Of a DNA stretch of 64,000 nt, positions 63,046 through 64,000 are shown one piece after another (positions within the stretch are counted from its first letter, which is position 1; each line of letters starts with the position of its first letter). The translations under genes were made by a program, and so were the position numbers. A model generated the notes under the pieces. It did not search any database. It was not told the origin of the DNA and saw nothing but the letters and a program-made list of their open reading frames with translations. The DNA is from Puffinus mauretanicus (taxonomy: Eukaryota; Chordata; Aves; Procellariiformes; Procellariidae): positions 4,650,001 through 4,714,000 of the forward strand of contig JAJKFH010000374.1 in the NCBI GenBank assembly GCA_023333565.1. Direction: 5' to 3'.

Positions 63046-64000
63046 TTTCCTTCTACTGCAGTGTTTCTCTAGATGATGATTGGGGAAAAAGCAGCAGGAA
63101 AAGGGGAAAGTTTGTACGATGGTTGAAGTAGGATGAAGTGAAAACAAACTGTTCTCAGCTCTAACCCCAGATCTAACTCAGATCCAACAGGCAATTGTCA
63201 TTTTGCCTGACCGTTTCTATTTCCCTGCCTATAGATAAAAGACAGAATTAAGCATCTCACAGAAGGGACTGCCAGAATAAGGTGGAGCCTGCAGAGGGCT
63301 CCAAGATCCTTAGCTGATAACTGCTATAGAACCACAAAACATTATTACATAAGACAATTAGTTTTTAATGAGCTCTGCCACAGCAATTCCTATGTGTCTG
63401 CCTTTAACATCAAGCTCTAGTACAACAATGCAATTATCCTTTTGTATTTCCCTGAGTCTTTTTATCTCTCTCTGTCTCCTGTCTATTTGATTATGTTCAG
63501 AAGTGTTGCTTTGAAGGAAACATACAGGGCTAAATTCTTTCATATTCTTTCATATTTTATTTATTTATTTCCGAAGCTACGCTCCAACTGAAGTCAACAG
63601 AAGTTAACGCTGAATGAGAACTGTGTAAAAACTGAATAAATAACTGATTTTTGGTGCACTTCTAGTCTACATTAAATTATAGGGTATTCCAGTGAGTCAG
63701 ATACAGTAAGAAGCTGAGTTAACAGCTGAATACTTAACTGATGCGATTGCCCTGCACACAGATCCAGAGGCAAGTATATTGTAGATACTGTATCCTCCAT
63801 TTCTCCGAGAGAAACCTGACTACCTTGAACAAATCTACAGTTATTCATGACTCGGCATTATTTCATCCGAATAGCAATAGAAGCAACAGTCTCACCAAAC
63901 CAAAGTTTGTAAGACATTGCCCTTAAAGCTGCCAGACTTCACAGCTACATGAGAAGGTCTCACAGCATGTTGGTATACGATACAAACATTTTGACTATTT

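Larger units (their letters stand above)
62003..64000 (-). other. DIO2: DIO2 intron (partial, runs off the right edge)
   Basis: No sequence matching the hydrophobic, anchor-bearing first coding exon of DIO2 is found here on the minus strand, so the intron continues beyond 64000. About 0.9 kb of it is an ancient CR1 copy (separate entry). The rest is AT-rich. A 10-bp tandem pair (63534-63553) is followed by a short TTTA-type repeat ending near 63570. No other gene is seen. Confidence 0.8.

Noticed and set aside
62003..64000. First coding exon of DIO2
   Set aside because: No minus-strand frame with the expected hydrophobic N-terminal anchor ending at a donor site; it must lie beyond the right edge.
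1..64000. CRISPR arrays, tRNA or rRNA genes, bacterial operons
   Set aside because: No regularly spaced repeats, intact tRNA cloverleaf or rRNA sequence were found, and the DNA is vertebrate.

Overview
The window is vertebrate nuclear DNA, almost certainly from a bird. It is AT-rich, poor in CpG and intron-containing, with no bacterial-style gene packing. Three things point to a bird: a CR1 LINE with the avian 3' end, a solo LTR of a family I know as abundant in neoavian genomes, and a deiodinase exon whose variable loop and C-terminus are of the avian type. Several much older amniote repeats (CR1, L2-like and MIR remnants) are also present.

One protein-coding gene can be supported: DIO2, type 2 iodothyronine deiodinase, on the minus strand at the right end. 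Its last coding exon is 61385-62002. It contains the active-site selenocysteine UGA (61829-61831), a second in-frame UGA close to the C-terminus (61430-61432) and a TAA stop (61385-61387). A very long 3' UTR runs left to about 56.72 kb. Near its far end lies a form-2-type SECIS stem-loop (56967-57031), with paired AATAAA signals at 56736-56748. From 62003 to the right edge is the single coding-region intron, about half of it an ancient CR1 copy. The first coding exon lies beyond the window.

From 1 to about 56.7 kb I find no exon, RNA gene or CRISPR array. From known vertebrate synteny this is probably the desert between NRXN3 and DIO2, but no NRXN3 sequence is visible. It holds MIR-type SINE fragments, a solo LTR (9545-10136), a 5'-truncated CR1 (20604-21383), a degraded L2-like LINE (about 27.9-29.5 kb), an older CR1 piece (30869-31081), small duplications and homopolymer runs. 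Two or three AT-rich blocks could be conserved enhancers.

The parts that work together are the DIO2 exon, its two UGA codons and the distant SECIS. The SECIS recruits the selenocysteine machinery so that UGA is read as Sec and an active T4-to-T3 enzyme is made. I found no previously undescribed system. The most useful observations concern DIO2 recoding, its 3' UTR and the repeats that have entered its transcription unit.
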